Assembly (NCBI RefSeq): GCF_016458205.1
Contig: NZ_JAEMED010000017.1
Coordinates: 1-37,746, forward strand
Source: Streptococcus sp. 121
GTDB taxonomy: Bacteria > Bacillota > Bacilli > Lactobacillales > Streptococcaceae
Reading direction: 5' to 3'
Length of the DNA stretch: 37,746 nt
The notes below the pieces were generated by a model. That model was not told the origin of the DNA, searched no databases, and saw only the letters and a list, made by a program, of their open reading frames with translations. The translations under genes were made by a program, and so were the position numbers. Positions 26,926 through 36,130 of this stretch are shown one piece after another. The number at the start of each line of letters is the position of its first letter. Position 1 is the first letter of the stretch.

Positions 26926-29900
26926 TTATTTTGATTCTTCTGCGTCAAAAGCCTCTTTTGCTTCTTTCGCAGCTTTTTCACGTGCTTTTTCCAAATCATC
27001 AACATGGATGATATCGTCATCATCACCCTCGTCCAGATCACGCAATTCTACTTCTTGATCATCCTCATCTAGGACACGCATATCAAGACCAAGAGATTGC
27101 AATTCTTTGACAAGAACGCGGAAGGATTCCGGAACACCCGGTTTTGGAATTGGTTTACCTTTGGTAATCGCTTCATAAGCCTTAAGACGTCCGTTTACAT
27201 CGTCTGATTTGTAGGTCAAAATTTCTTGAAGGACATTGGAAGCGCCATAGGCTTCGAGAGCCCAAACCTCCATCTCACCGAACCGTTGTCCACCAAATTG
27301 AGCTTTACCACCCAATGGTTGTTGCGTAACCATAGAGTATGGTCCAACAGAACGAGCGTGGAGTTTATCATCAACCATGTGGTGAAGCTTGATCATGTAC
27401 ATGACCCCAACAGAAACACGGTTGTCAAATGGCTCACCTGTGCGACCATCGTAAAGAATGGTTTTGGCATCTGAGTCCATTCCAGCTTCACGAACCGTAT
27501 CCCAAAGGTCTTCTGAACTTGCTCCATCGAAAACTGGTGTTGCGATGTGAATACCTAAGTTACGAGCAGCCATACCAAGGTGAAGTTCCATAACCTGACC
27601 GATGTTCATCCGTGATGGCACCCCAAGTGGGTTCAACATGATATCGACTGGAGTTCCGTCTGGTAAATACGGCATATCTTCCACTGGAACAATACGGGAT
27701 ACAACCCCTTTGTTTCCGTGGCGTCCGGCCATCTTATCCCCAACCTTGATTTTCCGTTTTTGAGCGATGTAGACACGCACCAACATATTGACACCGGATT
27801 GCAACTCATCACCGTTTGCACGGGTAAAGATTTTAACGTCTCGAACAACTCCATCCGCTCCGTGTGGTACACGAAGAGAGGTGTCACGAACTTCACGAGA
27901 TTTGTCTCCAAAGATGGCATGAAGCAGGCGTTCTTCTGCTGAAAGGTCTTTTTCTCCTTTTGGAGTCACCTTACCAACCAAGATGTCTCCTTCTTTCACC
28001 TCTGCCCCGATACGGACAATTCCCATTTCATCCAAATGGCTAAGAGCGTCTGGTCCAACGTTTGGAATTTCGCGTGTGATTTCTTCAGGGCCTAACTTGG
28101 TATCACGAGTTTCTGACTCGTATTCTTCCAAATGCACGGAAGTATAGACATCGTCTTTGACCAAGCGCTCGCTCATGATAACCGCATCCTCGAAGTTGTA
28201 ACCTTCCCAGGTCATGTAGGCCACGATAGGGTTTTGTCCTAGGGCAATTTCCCCATTTTCCATGGATGGTCCATCGGCGATGAAATCGCCTTTCTCAACC
28301 TTATCACCCAACTTAACCAAGGTGCGTTGATTGTAGGCCGTACCAGAGTTGGAACGACGGAATTTTGTAATTTTATAAACGTCAAGGGATCCATCTTCAC
28401 GGCGAACTTCAACACGATCAGCATCGGCATAGGTAACAGTACCGTCGTGGTTGGCAATGACTGCAGCTCCTGAATCGTGGGCCACTTGATATTCCATACC
28501 GGTTCCAACGTAAGGAGCTTTCGGATCAATCAATGGCACCGCTTGCCGTTGCATGTTAGCCCCCATCAAGGCACGGTTGGAGTCGTCGTTTTCCAAGAAA
28601 GGAATACATGCAGTCGCTACCGCAACGACCTGCTTCGGTGAAACATCCATAAAGTCTACAGAGCTCGCTGCATACTCTTGGTTATTCCCGCGGTGACGTC
28701 CCATAACGATATCTGTTGTGAAATGTCCTTCTGCATCCAATGGAGAGTTCGATTGAGCCACAATGTACTCATCTTCTTCATCGGCAGTTAACCAAACAAT
28801 CTCGTTGGTTACCAAGCCTTTTTCACGGTCTACGCGACGGTATGGAGTTTGAATGAAACCATACTTATTCAAGTGACCATAGGAAGCCAAGTTGTTGATC
28901 AAACCAATGTTTGGTCCCTCAGGAGTCTCGATTGGACACATCCGACCGTAATGAGTTGCGTGCACGTCCCGAACCTCGTAACCCGCACGGTCACGTGTCA
29001 AACCACCAGGTCCTAAGGCAGACAAACGACGTTTGTGAGACAACTCAGACAAGGGGTTGTGTTGGTCCATGAACTGGGACAATTGAGAAGATCCAAAGAA
29101 TTCTTTAATGGCCGCAGTTACTGGACGGATGTTGATGATTTGTTGTGGAGTTAGAGCTTCGTTGTCTTGAACACTCATACGCTCACGGACATTTCGCTCC
29201 ATCCGAGACAAACCAAGACGCACTTGGTTGGCCAAAAGTTCACCTACCGTCCGAATCCGGCGGTTTCCAAGGTGATCAATGTCATCAATTCGACCCATTC
29301 CCTCAGAAAGATTGAGGAAGTAGCTCATCTCAGCCAAAATATCTGCTGGCGTTACAGTGCGAACCTTCTCGTCTGGGTTCCCATTTCCGATAATGGTCAC
29401 CACACGATCTGGGTCTACTGGGGATACAACCTTGAATTTTTGAAGTACAACGGGTTCTGTCAAGACTGCTGAATCATTTGGAATGTAGACAATCTTATTA
29501 AGATCCCCATCCAATCGAGGCGTCAATTGCTCAATTAATTCACGCGTCATCACTGTCCCAGCTTCCACAAGGATTTCTCCTGTTTCGGCATCGACCAACG
29601 GCTCAGCCAAGGTTTGGTTCAAGAGGCGTGTTTTAACGTTAAGCTTCTTGTTGATCTTGTAACGTCCGACTGCTGCTAAATCATACCGACGTGGATCAAA
29701 GAAGCGAGCAATCAAGAGGCTACGAGAGGATTCCGCCGTTTTTGGTTCTCCTGGACGCAAGCGCTCATAAATCTCTTTAAGAGCTTCGTCTGTCCGTGAA
29801 TCCATTGGATTTTTATGGACATCTTTTTCCAAACTGTTGCGAACCAAAGGACTATCTCCAAAAATATCGATAATCTCATCATCTCCAGAGAAGCCTAGTG

Positions 29901-30492
29901 CCCGCACAAGTGTTGTAAATGGAATCTTGCGAGTCCGGTCAATCCGTGTATAGGCGATATCTTTGGAGTCCGTTTCCAATTCCAACCAAGCGCCCCGGTT
30001 AGGGATTACGGTAGAGCCGTAGCCAACTTTTCCATTTTTATCGACTTTGTCATTGAAGTAAACACCTGGTGAACGTACCAACTGAGAAACGATGATTCGC
30101 TCCGCACCATTGATGATAAAGGTTCCCATCTCGGTCATCATTGGGAAGTCTCCAAAAAAGACTTCTTGCGTTTTAATTTCGCCAGTTTCCTTGTTCACAA
30201 GACGGAAGGTTACAAAAATAGGAGCAGAAAGATTGGCGTCGTGGGCGCGTGCTTCTTCTAAGGTATATTTTGGCTCCCGCAATTCGTATCCAACAAACTC
30301 CAATTCCATGGTATCCGTGAAGTTTGAAATAGGAAGTACATCTTGGAATACTTCTTTCAAACCATGGTCTAGGAATTCTTTAAATGAGTCTGTTTGAATT
30401 TCAATCAGATTTGGTAAGTCAAGAACTTCTTTAATTCTTGAAAAACTACGACGTGTACGGTGTTTCCCGTACTGAACTTCATGTCCTGCCAA
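26926..30492 (-). CDS. rpoB: DNA-directed RNA polymerase subunit beta
   Basis: 1188 residues, full length. Starts [16 protein letters not shown] after a TTG start codon (30490-30492) with AAGGAG 8 nt upstream, as in other streptococci. The rifampicin region [20 protein letters not shown] followed by RLSALGPGG reads as wild type, with no classical resistance change. C-terminus is acidic ([17 protein letters not shown]). Expressed from a strong promoter through a 220-nt leader with an attenuator-like hairpin. Confidence 0.99.
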   Translation of the reverse strand: MAGHEVQYGKHRTRRSFSRIKEVLDLPNLIEIQTDSFKEFLDHGLKEVFQDVLPISNFTDTMELEFVGYELREPKYTLEEARAHDANLSAPIFVTFRLVNKETGEIKTQEVFFGDFPMMTEMGTFIINGAERIIVSQLVRSPGVYFNDKVDKNGKVGYGSTVIPNRGAWLELETDSKDIAYTRIDRTRKIPFTTLVRALGFSGDDEIIDIFGDSPLVRNSLEKDVHKNPMDSRTDEALKEIYERLRPGEPKTAESSRSLLIARFFDPRRYDLAAVGRYKINKKLNVKTRLLNQTLAEPLVDAETGEILVEAGTVMTRELIEQLTPRLDGDLNKIVYIPNDSAVLTEPVVLQKFKVVSPVDPDRVVTIIGNGNPDEKVRTVTPADILAEMSYFLNLSEGMGRIDDIDHLGNRRIRTVGELLANQVRLGLSRMERNVRERMSVQDNEALTPQQIINIRPVTAAIKEFFGSSQLSQFMDQHNPLSELSHKRRLSALGPGGLTRDRAGYEVRDVHATHYGRMCPIETPEGPNIGLINNLASYGHLNKYGFIQTPYRRVDREKGLVTNEIVWLTADEEDEYIVAQSNSPLDAEGHFTTDIVMGRHRGNNQEYAASSVDFMDVSPKQVVAVATACIPFLENDDSNRALMGANMQRQAVPLIDPKAPYVGTGMEYQVAHDSGAAVIANHDGTVTYADADRVEVRREDGSLDVYKITKFRRSNSGTAYNQRTLVKLGDKVEKGDFIADGPSMENGEIALGQNPIVAYMTWEGYNFEDAVIMSERLVKDDVYTSVHLEEYESETRDTKLGPEEITREIPNVGPDALSHLDEMGIVRIGAEVKEGDILVGKVTPKGEKDLSAEERLLHAIFGDKSREVRDTSLRVPHGADGVVRDVKIFTRANGDELQSGVNMLVRVYIAQKRKIKVGDKMAGRHGNKGVVSRIVPVEDMPYLPDGTPVDIMLNPLGVPSRMNIGQVMELHLGMAARNLGIHIATPVFDGASSEDLWDTVREAGMDSDAKTILYDGRTGEPFDNRVSVGVMYMIKLHHMVDDKLHARSVGPYSMVTQQPLGGKAQFGGQRFGEMEVWALEAYGASNVLQEILTYKSDDVNGRLKAYEAITKGKPIPKPGVPESFRVLVKELQSLGLDMRVLDEDDQEVELRDLDEGDDDDIIHVDDLEKAREKAAKEAKEAFDAEESK

Positions 30493-30712
30493 GTTGTTAA
30501 CTCCTTCTTTTTATTGAACGCAAGCCTGTGTCTCGGCCGCTTCCCCATTGCCCTTTTTAATTTTTAGAAAATTTAAAAATAGATTACATTTTTTAAGAAA
30601 ACTAAAATTAGACACAAAAAGAGCAGCTAAATCGACTCGTTTTCGGAATGATTTAACTGCTGTAGGTTTCCTACTGGACAAGATTTCAGTAGAAAACAAA
30701 CGACAACTGATT
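30493..30712 (-). ncRNA. Structured rpoB leader (Lacto-rpoB type)
   Basis: Untranslated leader between the predicted start near 30712 and the rpoB TTG. Two overlapping hairpins compete for CCTAC: 30671-30692 (CTACTG/CAGTAG) and 30662-30674 (GTAGG-TTT-CCTAC). Then comes a 12-bp stem with U tract (30622-30661), then about 120 nt rich in A/T. A conserved RNA called Lacto-rpoB is known upstream of rpoB in Lactobacillales; position and organism fit, but I did not match it to the model. Confidence 0.6.
30622..30661 (-). terminator. Attenuator-like hairpin in rpoB leader
   Basis: Arms AGCAGCTAAATC and GATTTAACTGCT (one mismatch) around a 16-nt loop; on the minus strand followed by CTTTTTGTG. It lies inside the leader, after the rpoB promoter, so it would control read-through into rpoBC rather than end a gene. 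Confidence 0.7.
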
Positions 30713-30718
30713 CAAACT

Positions 30719-30747
30719 ATTGTAGCACAAATGGAATGAGAAAACAA
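30719..30747 (-). promoter_or_regulatory. Promoter of rpoBC
   Basis: Minus strand TTGTTT (30742-30747), 17-bp spacer ending TGC, extended -10 TGCTACAAT (hexamer 30719-30724). Confidence 0.75.
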
Positions 30748-30749
30748 GT

Positions 30750-30793
30750 GGCGAAATCCGTCGTATTTTTCTATACAACTGCCGATTTCGTCC
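30750..30793 (-). terminator. Terminator after CHAP protein gene
   Basis: Two stacked stems: GGCGAAATC / GATTTCGTCC and GTCGTAT / ATACAAC, with a 6-nt loop. Minus strand continues ACTTGTTTTCTC, which also holds the rpoB -35. It lies 54 bp beyond the CHAP stop. Confidence 0.7.
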
Positions 30794-30847
30794 ACTAATC
30801 ACCTAGTAACCACGAAGATTGTTAAACTAGATCACCTCCTTAGCTGC

Positions 30848-31633
30848 TTATTCATTAGGATAGATATAAGAAACGGTTCCTTGTGCCGTCGTTGGATCAA
30901 AAAAACCACGATAGTTGGCAATGGACAGATTACCGTTAAAATTAGACTCATACACTTGTATAGAGGTCTCTGATTCTACTTCAACCACGAGAGCAACATG
31001 ACCATAACCTCCATCATTCCAACATGCAATCGCTCCAGGTTTCGGAGTCGTGCCGACTTCAAACCCAGACTGACTAGCACTTGCAGCCCATTGCCCGGCA
31101 TTTCCCCACCAATCTCCTATCCAAGTAGCCATGACCTTTACACCCCAGGTACATTGACCTGTCGGATAACTTCCAGAGGTGTTGTAATTGAATGTCGGAA
31201 CAATAGCTGTTGGTTTTTCTTCTTCAATTTCCTTATCCGATTCTCTTTCATCATCCGATTTTGGATCTTCACTATCCGTAAGGGATTTCTTGTTTACACT
31301 TCCCGTCTCTTCCGTTGCCTCAGAATTTCCCTTGACTTCCTTTTCTTCTTCTGAATCCTCGTCGGCTTTAGAGCCCGTTTTCTGTTCCTTTTTTTCTTTG
31401 CTCTTAGATTTATCCTCCGCTTGAACGGTATCCCCCACTAAGAATTGTATATTCAAGACCCGTCCAAGAACTTCTCTAGACTCTTCTTTAGTCCCGACAA
31501 AAAGCCCTGTTCCAAGAACAAAACTTGATAATAAGACTGTTCCAGTCTTTTTCCATATTAATGTTGGTTTATTCGATTTATTGTTCTTTAAAATAACGAT
31601 ACGTTTACGACCTTCCTTTTTAGTTTCCCTCAT
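30848..31633 (-). CDS. Secreted CHAP-domain cell-wall hydrolase
   Basis: 261 residues. Basic N-terminus with a hydrophobic segment at about 31-47 (signal or anchor; a cleavage site near VQA/ED at 71-73 is possible), a low-complexity Lys/Glu/Ser/Asp linker (73-140), then a CHAP domain (about 148-258). Catalytic Cys161 ([11 protein letters not shown]) and His212 ([11 protein letters not shown]) are present, with Glu229 following. CHAP enzymes cut peptidoglycan as amidases or endopeptidases. No good ribosome site precedes the ATG. It lies between pbp1b (wall synthesis) and rpoB, with its own terminator. Confidence 0.85.
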   Translation of the reverse strand: MRETKKEGRKRIVILKNNKSNKPTLIWKKTGTVLLSSFVLGTGLFVGTKEESREVLGRVLNIQFLVGDTVQAEDKSKSKEKKEQKTGSKADEDSEEEKEVKGNSEATEETGSVNKKSLTDSEDPKSDDERESDKEIEEEKPTAIVPTFNYNTSGSYPTGQCTWGVKVMATWIGDWWGNAGQWAASASQSGFEVGTTPKPGAIACWNDGGYGHVALVVEVESETSIQVYESNFNGNLSIANYRGFFDPTTAQGTVSYIYPNE

Positions 31634-31669
31634 TAAAACAAGGGGAACTAAAATTATTCTTAAAGTTTT

Positions 31670-31675
31670 ATTATA
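31670..31675 (-). promoter_or_regulatory. -10 of the CHAP gene promoter
   Basis: Perfect TATAAT on the minus strand, 36 bp before the ATG; the -35 region (AATATC) is poor. Confidence 0.45.
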
Positions 31676-31732
31676 GAAAACTTAAACTAGCAGATATTGT
31701 ACTTACCAAAATAGTCACTAACGCAAATCAAA

Positions 31733-31752
31733 AGAGGGGGAAACCCGCCTCT
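31733..31752 (-). terminator. Terminator left from a decayed gene
   Basis: Stem AGAGG-GGG / CCC-CCTCT type with one mismatch and an AAA loop; minus strand continues TTTTGATTT. It lies upstream of the CHAP gene and downstream of the truncated gene tail at 31865-31940, so it likely ended that lost gene. Confidence 0.6.
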
Positions 31753-31864
31753 TCCAATCTTACACTCATTACATTTTAAAATCTGAATGTGTTAATCCTC
31801 TTCACCGAACCCCTAGTTCTGTCTTCATCGGATTGCCTCTTCAGATTTCGAACTATTTCGAGCA

Positions 31865-31940
31865 TTATTTCTTGCTCATATAAGCCTTCTTTCGAAGGGC
31901 TACAAAGGCTGCGACAGAGAGGAAGCCTCCTGTATACTCT
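31865..31940 (-). pseudogene. C-terminal remnant of a membrane-anchored protein
   Basis: On the minus strand an open frame without a start reads KEYTGGFLSVAAFVALRKK then AYMSKK and a TAA stop (31865-31867). A short hydrophobic stretch followed by a basic tail is the usual end of a surface protein membrane anchor. Upstream the frame meets a stop in family A repeat sequence about 35 bp away. With the terminator at 31733-31752 it looks like the 3' end of a gene whose body was removed at the repeats. No LPXTG is left to see. Confidence 0.45.
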
Positions 31941-31942
31941 TT

Positions 31943-31995
31943 TATACTCTTTTAGTTTATCTTTTATTACTGCGTTAGCTCGTCTTGCCGTACTT
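31943..31995 (-). repeat. Family A half copy (A4)
   Basis: 53 bp matching one half of the 106-bp element (TATACTCTTTTAGTTT to GCCGTACTT), broken at the central palindrome. A partial duplicate of the end, TATACTCTTTTA, lies just before it at 31933. Confidence 0.8.
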
Positions 31996-32047
31996 GAAGT
32001 TCACCGAAGAGGCGTGACAACGTCAGATTTTGAAATTTAATGAGTAT
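31996..32047 (+). repeat. Family B right-end fragment (B4)
   Basis: Matches the right end of the 35805-35963 repeat (AAGTTCACCG ... GATTTTGAAATTTAATGAGT). Joined directly to the half A4 element, a junction not seen in the intact composites. The rest of the 491-bp gap 31634-32124 contains only the gene remnant and two terminators. Confidence 0.75.
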
Positions 32048-32087
32048 TAAATAAACATGAAAGAAATCTTAACGTAAATACAAGAAA

Positions 32088-32115
32088 AAGAAACCCGGAA
32101 ATCCCCGAGTTTCTT
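32088..32115 (-). terminator. Terminator after pbp1b
   Basis: Eleven-bp stem AAGAAACCCGG / CCGAGTTTCTT (one mismatch), 6-nt loop, followed on the minus strand by TTTCTTG. Nine bp beyond the stop. Confidence 0.85.
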
Positions 32116-32124
32116 GTAAATCCA

Positions 32125-34416
32125 TTAACGACTATTACTTGAACTTGGTGTCCCACCGCCACGAACGGAATTCCAAGCGGAACGTTTGTCAGCATCACTA
32201 CCACCAACCATAAAGTTTTCACTTGTGACTGGAGCACCATTCACAGCCCAGTTGCTAGTTACTGTTGAACCACTCATTCCAGATCCTGGCAATTGACCCG
32301 TTGCTCTCAACACAGAGGATTGAATCACACTTGGGTCTAAACTGAAACGTTGACCCGTTTTCCAAACATCTGGATCAGCCTGGTGGATGGCATTCACCAG
32401 ATTGGCCATATAATTAGCGTTATTGTTGTAACCACTCAAGTTGGACATAGAGGAGTTGTCATCATGGCCCGTCCAGCCACCAAGGGTAGCACCTGGAGTT
32501 GCCACCATGAGCCAAGCATCTCCGTAATCATTGGTAGTTCCGGTCTTCCCAATCCAATCAGCCCCAGCTAGAGCTGGATTGATTCCCTGCAAACGAGACT
32601 TGAAGGTTGTTGTCGTACCTGAATCCAGAACTCCTCGCATCATGTCTTGCATGATTGTGGCAGTCGCAGCTGAGAAGACTTGAACAGGTTCCGTTTGATG
32701 CTCATAGACCACCTGTCCATCCTGAGTTTCAATGGAGGCAACCATATAACGTTCAATGTACTGACCATTGTTTGCCAGGGTTTGGTAACCATTGGTGTGG
32801 CGGTCAACCGATACTTCAATTCCCCCACCCAAAGGAAGACTTTCAATATTATAGTCCGCAATCTCATAATTCATTTTTTCCATATAATCTTGGACATCTA
32901 TCCCTTGCTCTCGTAAGATACGATAGGTCCAATAAGCCGGAATATTCACAGACTGATTCAAGGCCTCTTGGAAGGTCATCATACCAGTTCCGCGACTATT
33001 CACGTGCATAATGGGCTGGCCACTAGAATAATTGGTGGGATAGTTGGACACAATGCTGGCACTTCCCATAATCCCTTGATCGATAGCAATACCATATGGT
33101 AAGAGAGGTTTAATGGTAGAACCTGGGGAGCGAACCGTGTCAAAGGCATGGTTATTCTGATTGGATTCATAGTCCCGACCACCAACAAATCCTAGAACAG
33201 CTCCAGTCTGGTTGTCTTGAAGGACATTTCCCATCTCCACGCGCCCAGTTCCATCATCCAGCATTCCTCCAAAGTTGGCTGCTGCAGACTGCATGGCTTC
33301 ATGCACAGCTTTGTTAATGGTTGTTTTAACCACATAGCCACCATTGCTGAGTTCCTGTTGGGCAAGTTTTTGATAAGCCGCTACAGTAGACTCATTTTTC
33401 AAATCCCTCTCGGAAACCTGATCTCGTTTGATTAAATAGGTATAGAGGGCTTCTTGAGCCTCAGCTAGTGCTGTGTGGTAGAGATAATGATGAGCCTCAC
33501 CTTCCGTCGGCTCACCCGGGCGGAAATCCGCTTGAAGGTTATACTCCAAGACCTCTTGGTATTCATCCTCGGTGATTTTTCCAGTCCGGTACATATTATA
33601 GAGCACATTTTTTTGCCGCTCCAACCCCAAGGCTTGATTTTCTTCCGTCTTCAAAGTCCCGTCTGCTGCGTAAGGAGAATAGACAATGGGACTCTGAGGA
33701 AGTCCCGCTATAAAGGCTGACTGAGGGAGATTGAGGTCAGCAGCGCTTTTTCCAAAAATACCCTGCGCTGCCTCTTCAATCCCCGCTATATTTTGCCCCT
33801 TATAATTCCGTCCAAAGGGCGCAATATTAAGGTAGGCCAAGAGGATATCTTCCTTAGACATGGTCTCTTCGAGAGCTAAGGCATCTAGAATTTCCGCAGC
33901 TTTTCGAGAAAAGGTCGGAGCATCTCCGACAACTTGTTGCTTGATCAACTGCTGAGTCAAAGTCGAACCACCACTCGAAGAGCCTAAACCGACAACCGAA
34001 CCTAAGGTTGCCCGAATGACAGCCTTGGGTACGATCCCATCATGCTCATAGAAATTCTCATCCTCCGTCGCTATAACGGCGTCTTGCACGAATGTGGATA
34101 CTTGGTCCAGGGTCACCGGTGTCCGCAGAAGATCACTATCCACCTTATCAATGAGACTGCCATCAGCATAGCGCAGCTCTGATTGACCGGCTACACGGGT
34201 TACTTGCTGGGCCAATTCCTCACCAGGGGGAACCTGGGCCGACTGAAAGAGACTGGCCGCGTAGCCCAGACCCACCCCGGCACCTAAGACCAGGAAGCCC
34301 CAGAAAAAGACCAGCAAAACTTTTAGGAGGAGGTGCTGGACTTGAAAAAATGTCCCTAGACTATCCTTCCAAGTCCAAGACCCCTCTCCGGTTTTCTTTT
34401 TAGCTTTGTGTTTCAC
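32125..34416 (-). CDS. pbp1b: Class A penicillin-binding protein 1B
   Basis: 763-residue bifunctional wall synthase. Membrane segment about 28-55; glycosyltransferase (GT51) domain with [10 protein letters not shown] (catalytic Glu118) and [12 protein letters not shown] (149-160); transpeptidase domain with SxxK at Ser433-Lys436 (PGSTIKP), SVN at 489-491 and KTGTT at 624-628. Polymerises glycan and cross-links stems outside the membrane. Start is GTG (34414-34416) with AGGAG upstream. Divergent from tyrS, a streptococcal arrangement, with overlapping promoters. The C-terminal tail is Ser/Gly-rich. Confidence 0.96.
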   Translation of the reverse strand: MKHKAKKKTGEGSWTWKDSLGTFFQVQHLLLKVLLVFFWGFLVLGAGVGLGYAASLFQSAQVPPGEELAQQVTRVAGQSELRYADGSLIDKVDSDLLRTPVTLDQVSTFVQDAVIATEDENFYEHDGIVPKAVIRATLGSVVGLGSSSGGSTLTQQLIKQQVVGDAPTFSRKAAEILDALALEETMSKEDILLAYLNIAPFGRNYKGQNIAGIEEAAQGIFGKSAADLNLPQSAFIAGLPQSPIVYSPYAADGTLKTEENQALGLERQKNVLYNMYRTGKITEDEYQEVLEYNLQADFRPGEPTEGEAHHYLYHTALAEAQEALYTYLIKRDQVSERDLKNESTVAAYQKLAQQELSNGGYVVKTTINKAVHEAMQSAAANFGGMLDDGTGRVEMGNVLQDNQTGAVLGFVGGRDYESNQNNHAFDTVRSPGSTIKPLLPYGIAIDQGIMGSASIVSNYPTNYSSGQPIMHVNSRGTGMMTFQEALNQSVNIPAYWTYRILREQGIDVQDYMEKMNYEIADYNIESLPLGGGIEVSVDRHTNGYQTLANNGQYIERYMVASIETQDGQVVYEHQTEPVQVFSAATATIMQDMMRGVLDSGTTTTFKSRLQGINPALAGADWIGKTGTTNDYGDAWLMVATPGATLGGWTGHDDNSSMSNLSGYNNNANYMANLVNAIHQADPDVWKTGQRFSLDPSVIQSSVLRATGQLPGSGMSGSTVTSNWAVNGAPVTSENFMVGGSDADKRSAWNSVRGGGTPSSSNSR

Positions 34417-34446
34417 GTATTCCGTCTCCTTTAATACTTAACCCCA

Positions 34447-34476
34447 ATTATAGCAAAATGCCCTGTCTCTTTTCAA
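34447..34476 (-). promoter_or_regulatory. Promoter of pbp1b
   Basis: Minus strand TTGAAA (34471-34476), 18-bp spacer ending TGC, perfect TATAAT (34447-34452). Its -35 shares five base pairs with the tyrS -35 on the other strand. Confidence 0.78.
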
Positions 34477-34498
34477 TTATCCCTTATTTTGTTAAACT
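34470..34498 (+). promoter_or_regulatory. Promoter of tyrS
   Basis: TTTTCA (34470-34475), 17-bp spacer ending TGT, extended -10 TAAACT (34493-34498), 34 bp before the ATG. The leader is too short for a T-box. Confidence 0.65.
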
Positions 34499-34532
34499 GT
34501 AGTAAGAAAAATGAAACAAAAAGGAGTCAGAC

Positions 34533-35792
34533 ATGCACATTTTTGATGAGCTGAAAGAAAGGGGCTTGGTCAACCAAACAACGGATGAAGAAGCTCTTCG
34601 CAAAGCGCTAGAAGAGGAACAGGTTTCGTATTACACCGGCTATGACCCTACAGCTGATAGTTTGCATTTGGGCCACCTAGTTGCCATTCTCACCAGTCGC
34701 CGTTTGCAGTTGGCTGGGCATAAACCTTACGCCTTGGTCGGTGGTGCCACTGGACTCATTGGTGACCCATCCTTTAAAGATGCAGAACGCAGCCTGCAAA
34801 CCAAGGAAACCGTTGACGGCTGGGTCGACAAAATCCAAGGTCAACTATCCCGTTTCTTGGACTTCGACAAGGGCGAAAATAAGGCCGAAATGGTCAACAA
34901 TTACGACTGGTTTGGCAGCATCAGCTTCATTGACTTCCTCCGTGATGTCGGCAAATACTTTACCGTCAACTACATGATGAGCAAGGATTCTGTGAAGTCT
35001 CGGATTGAAACGGGGATTTCCTACACCGAATTCGCTTACCAAATTATGCAGGGGTACGACTTCTACACCCTCAACCAAGAACGCAATGTAACCCTTCAAA
35101 TTGGAGGAAGTGACCAGTGGGGCAACATGACCGCTGGAACGGAATTGCTTCGCCGTAAGGGCAATACAACAGGGCATGTCCTAACCGTACCCTTGATCAC
35201 TGATGCCACTGGTAAAAAATTCGGTAAATCTGAAGGGAACGCAATCTGGTTAGATGCCAGCAAGACCAGCCCTTATGAAATGTACCAGTTCTGGCTTAAT
35301 GTCTTGGATGACGATGCTATTCGCTTCTTGAAAATCTTCACCTTCCTTTCATTGGAAGAAATTGCAGACATTGAAAAAGAATTCTTGGCAGCCCCACACC
35401 AACGACTAGCCCAAAAAACCCTGGCTAAGGAAGTGGTTACACTCGTTCATGGCCAAGAGGCTTATGAACAAGCCCTCAAAATCACTGAAAGCCTCTTCTC
35501 TGGAGGTAATATCCAAGATCTTTCCGTTTCCGAATTGCTACAAGGCTTAAGCGATGTTCCAAACTACCAAGTGACCAACGAAGATAGTTTGAACCTAGTG
35601 GACATCTTAGTAACAGCTGGAGTTTCCCCATCCAAACGCCAAGCCCGCGAAGATGTGACCAACGGAGCTATCTACATCAACGGTGAGCGTATTCAAGACT
35701 TGGATTACCAATTGGATAGCAAGGACCGGTTAGAAGACAAAATCACCGTTATCCGCCGTGGTAAGAAAAAATATTCCATTCTAACCTATTAA
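34533..35792 (+). CDS. tyrS: Tyrosyl-tRNA synthetase
   Basis: 419-residue class I synthetase charging tRNA-Tyr. HIGH-type motif HLGH at 45-48, YxxQ/D tyrosine-site block [19 protein letters not shown] (189-198), KMSKS-type KFGKS at 229-233, and C-terminal S4 RNA-binding domain (about 350-412, [20 protein letters not shown]). AAAGGAG precedes the ATG. Divergent from pbp1b. Its likely terminator is 290 bp downstream, beyond inserted repeats. Confidence 0.98.
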   Translation: MHIFDELKERGLVNQTTDEEALRKALEEEQVSYYTGYDPTADSLHLGHLVAILTSRRLQLAGHKPYALVGGATGLIGDPSFKDAERSLQTKETVDGWVDKIQGQLSRFLDFDKGENKAEMVNNYDWFGSISFIDFLRDVGKYFTVNYMMSKDSVKSRIETGISYTEFAYQIMQGYDFYTLNQERNVTLQIGGSDQWGNMTAGTELLRRKGNTTGHVLTVPLITDATGKKFGKSEGNAIWLDASKTSPYEMYQFWLNVLDDDAIRFLKIFTFLSLEEIADIEKEFLAAPHQRLAQKTLAKEVVTLVHGQEAYEQALKITESLFSGGNIQDLSVSELLQGLSDVPNYQVTNEDSLNLVDILVTAGVSPSKRQAREDVTNGAIYINGERIQDLDYQLDSKDRLEDKITVIRRGKKKYSILTY

Positions 35793-35804
35793 AACTAACA
35801 TCTG

Positions 35805-35963
35805 AATACTCGAATCTTTCAAAGAGATGGCTAGAAAAGCCAATGACGGTAGTTCAACAGGTCTGAGAGACCTGTTGAATAGTATCGATCAGGCGTGCAT
35901 GGCACGTAATCAAAAGTTCACCGTCAGGCTTGACAAGGTCAGATTTTGAAATTTAATGAGTAT
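35805..35963 (+). repeat. Family B RUP-like repeat, intact copy (B3)
   Basis: 159 bp with imperfect inverted ends AATACTCGAATCTTTCAAA and TTTGAAATTTAATGAGTAT. Central perfect 12-bp hairpin TTCAACAGGTCT / AGACCTGTTGAA (35853-35864, 35868-35879). Ends resemble pneumococcal RUP ends as I recall them. No coding capacity. Confidence 0.8.
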
Positions 35964-36068
35964 ACAGTCTTTTAGTTTGCTTTTAGTACAAGGCAGCGAG
36001 TCGTAGACAGTACTGAAGTACGGCAAGACGATCTAACACAGTAATAAAAGATAAACTAAAAGAGTTTA
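35963..36068 (+). repeat. Family A 106-bp element, copy A3
   Basis: Same length as A1 and A2, with about eight substitutions, so an older copy. It follows B3 immediately, sharing TAT at the junction, in the same relative order as B2-A2. Together B3 and A3 fill most of the 338-bp tyrS-rlmA gap. Confidence 0.82.
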
Positions 36069-36078
36069 ACATTTCACA

Positions 36079-36110
36079 AAGGCCAGGACCCACCACAGGT
36101 CCCTGGCCTT
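36079..36110 (+). terminator. Terminator displaced from tyrS
   Basis: Stem AAGGCCAGGACC / GGTCCCTGGCCTT (one bulge) with a 7-nt loop, then TTCC; strong stem but a short T tract. It ends 20 bp before the rlmA ATG and leaves no room for a promoter between them. Confidence 0.7.
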
Positions 36111-36130
36111 TTCCAACAAAAGGAGACCTC

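Noticed and set aside
27985-28530. Possible mutations or frameshifts in rpoB
   Set aside because: The frame is uninterrupted, motifs are intact and the rifampicin region, located elsewhere in the gene, is wild type.
30830-30841. Fragment of a 16S rRNA 3' end on the plus strand (GATCACCTCCTT)
   Set aside because: Only 12 bases match and the flanks do not resemble 16S or a spacer; complementarity on the other strand as a Shine-Dalgarno is the simpler reading.
34499-34532. T-box leader for tyrS
   Set aside because: The predicted leader is under 35 nt, with no specifier loop, T-box sequence or terminator.
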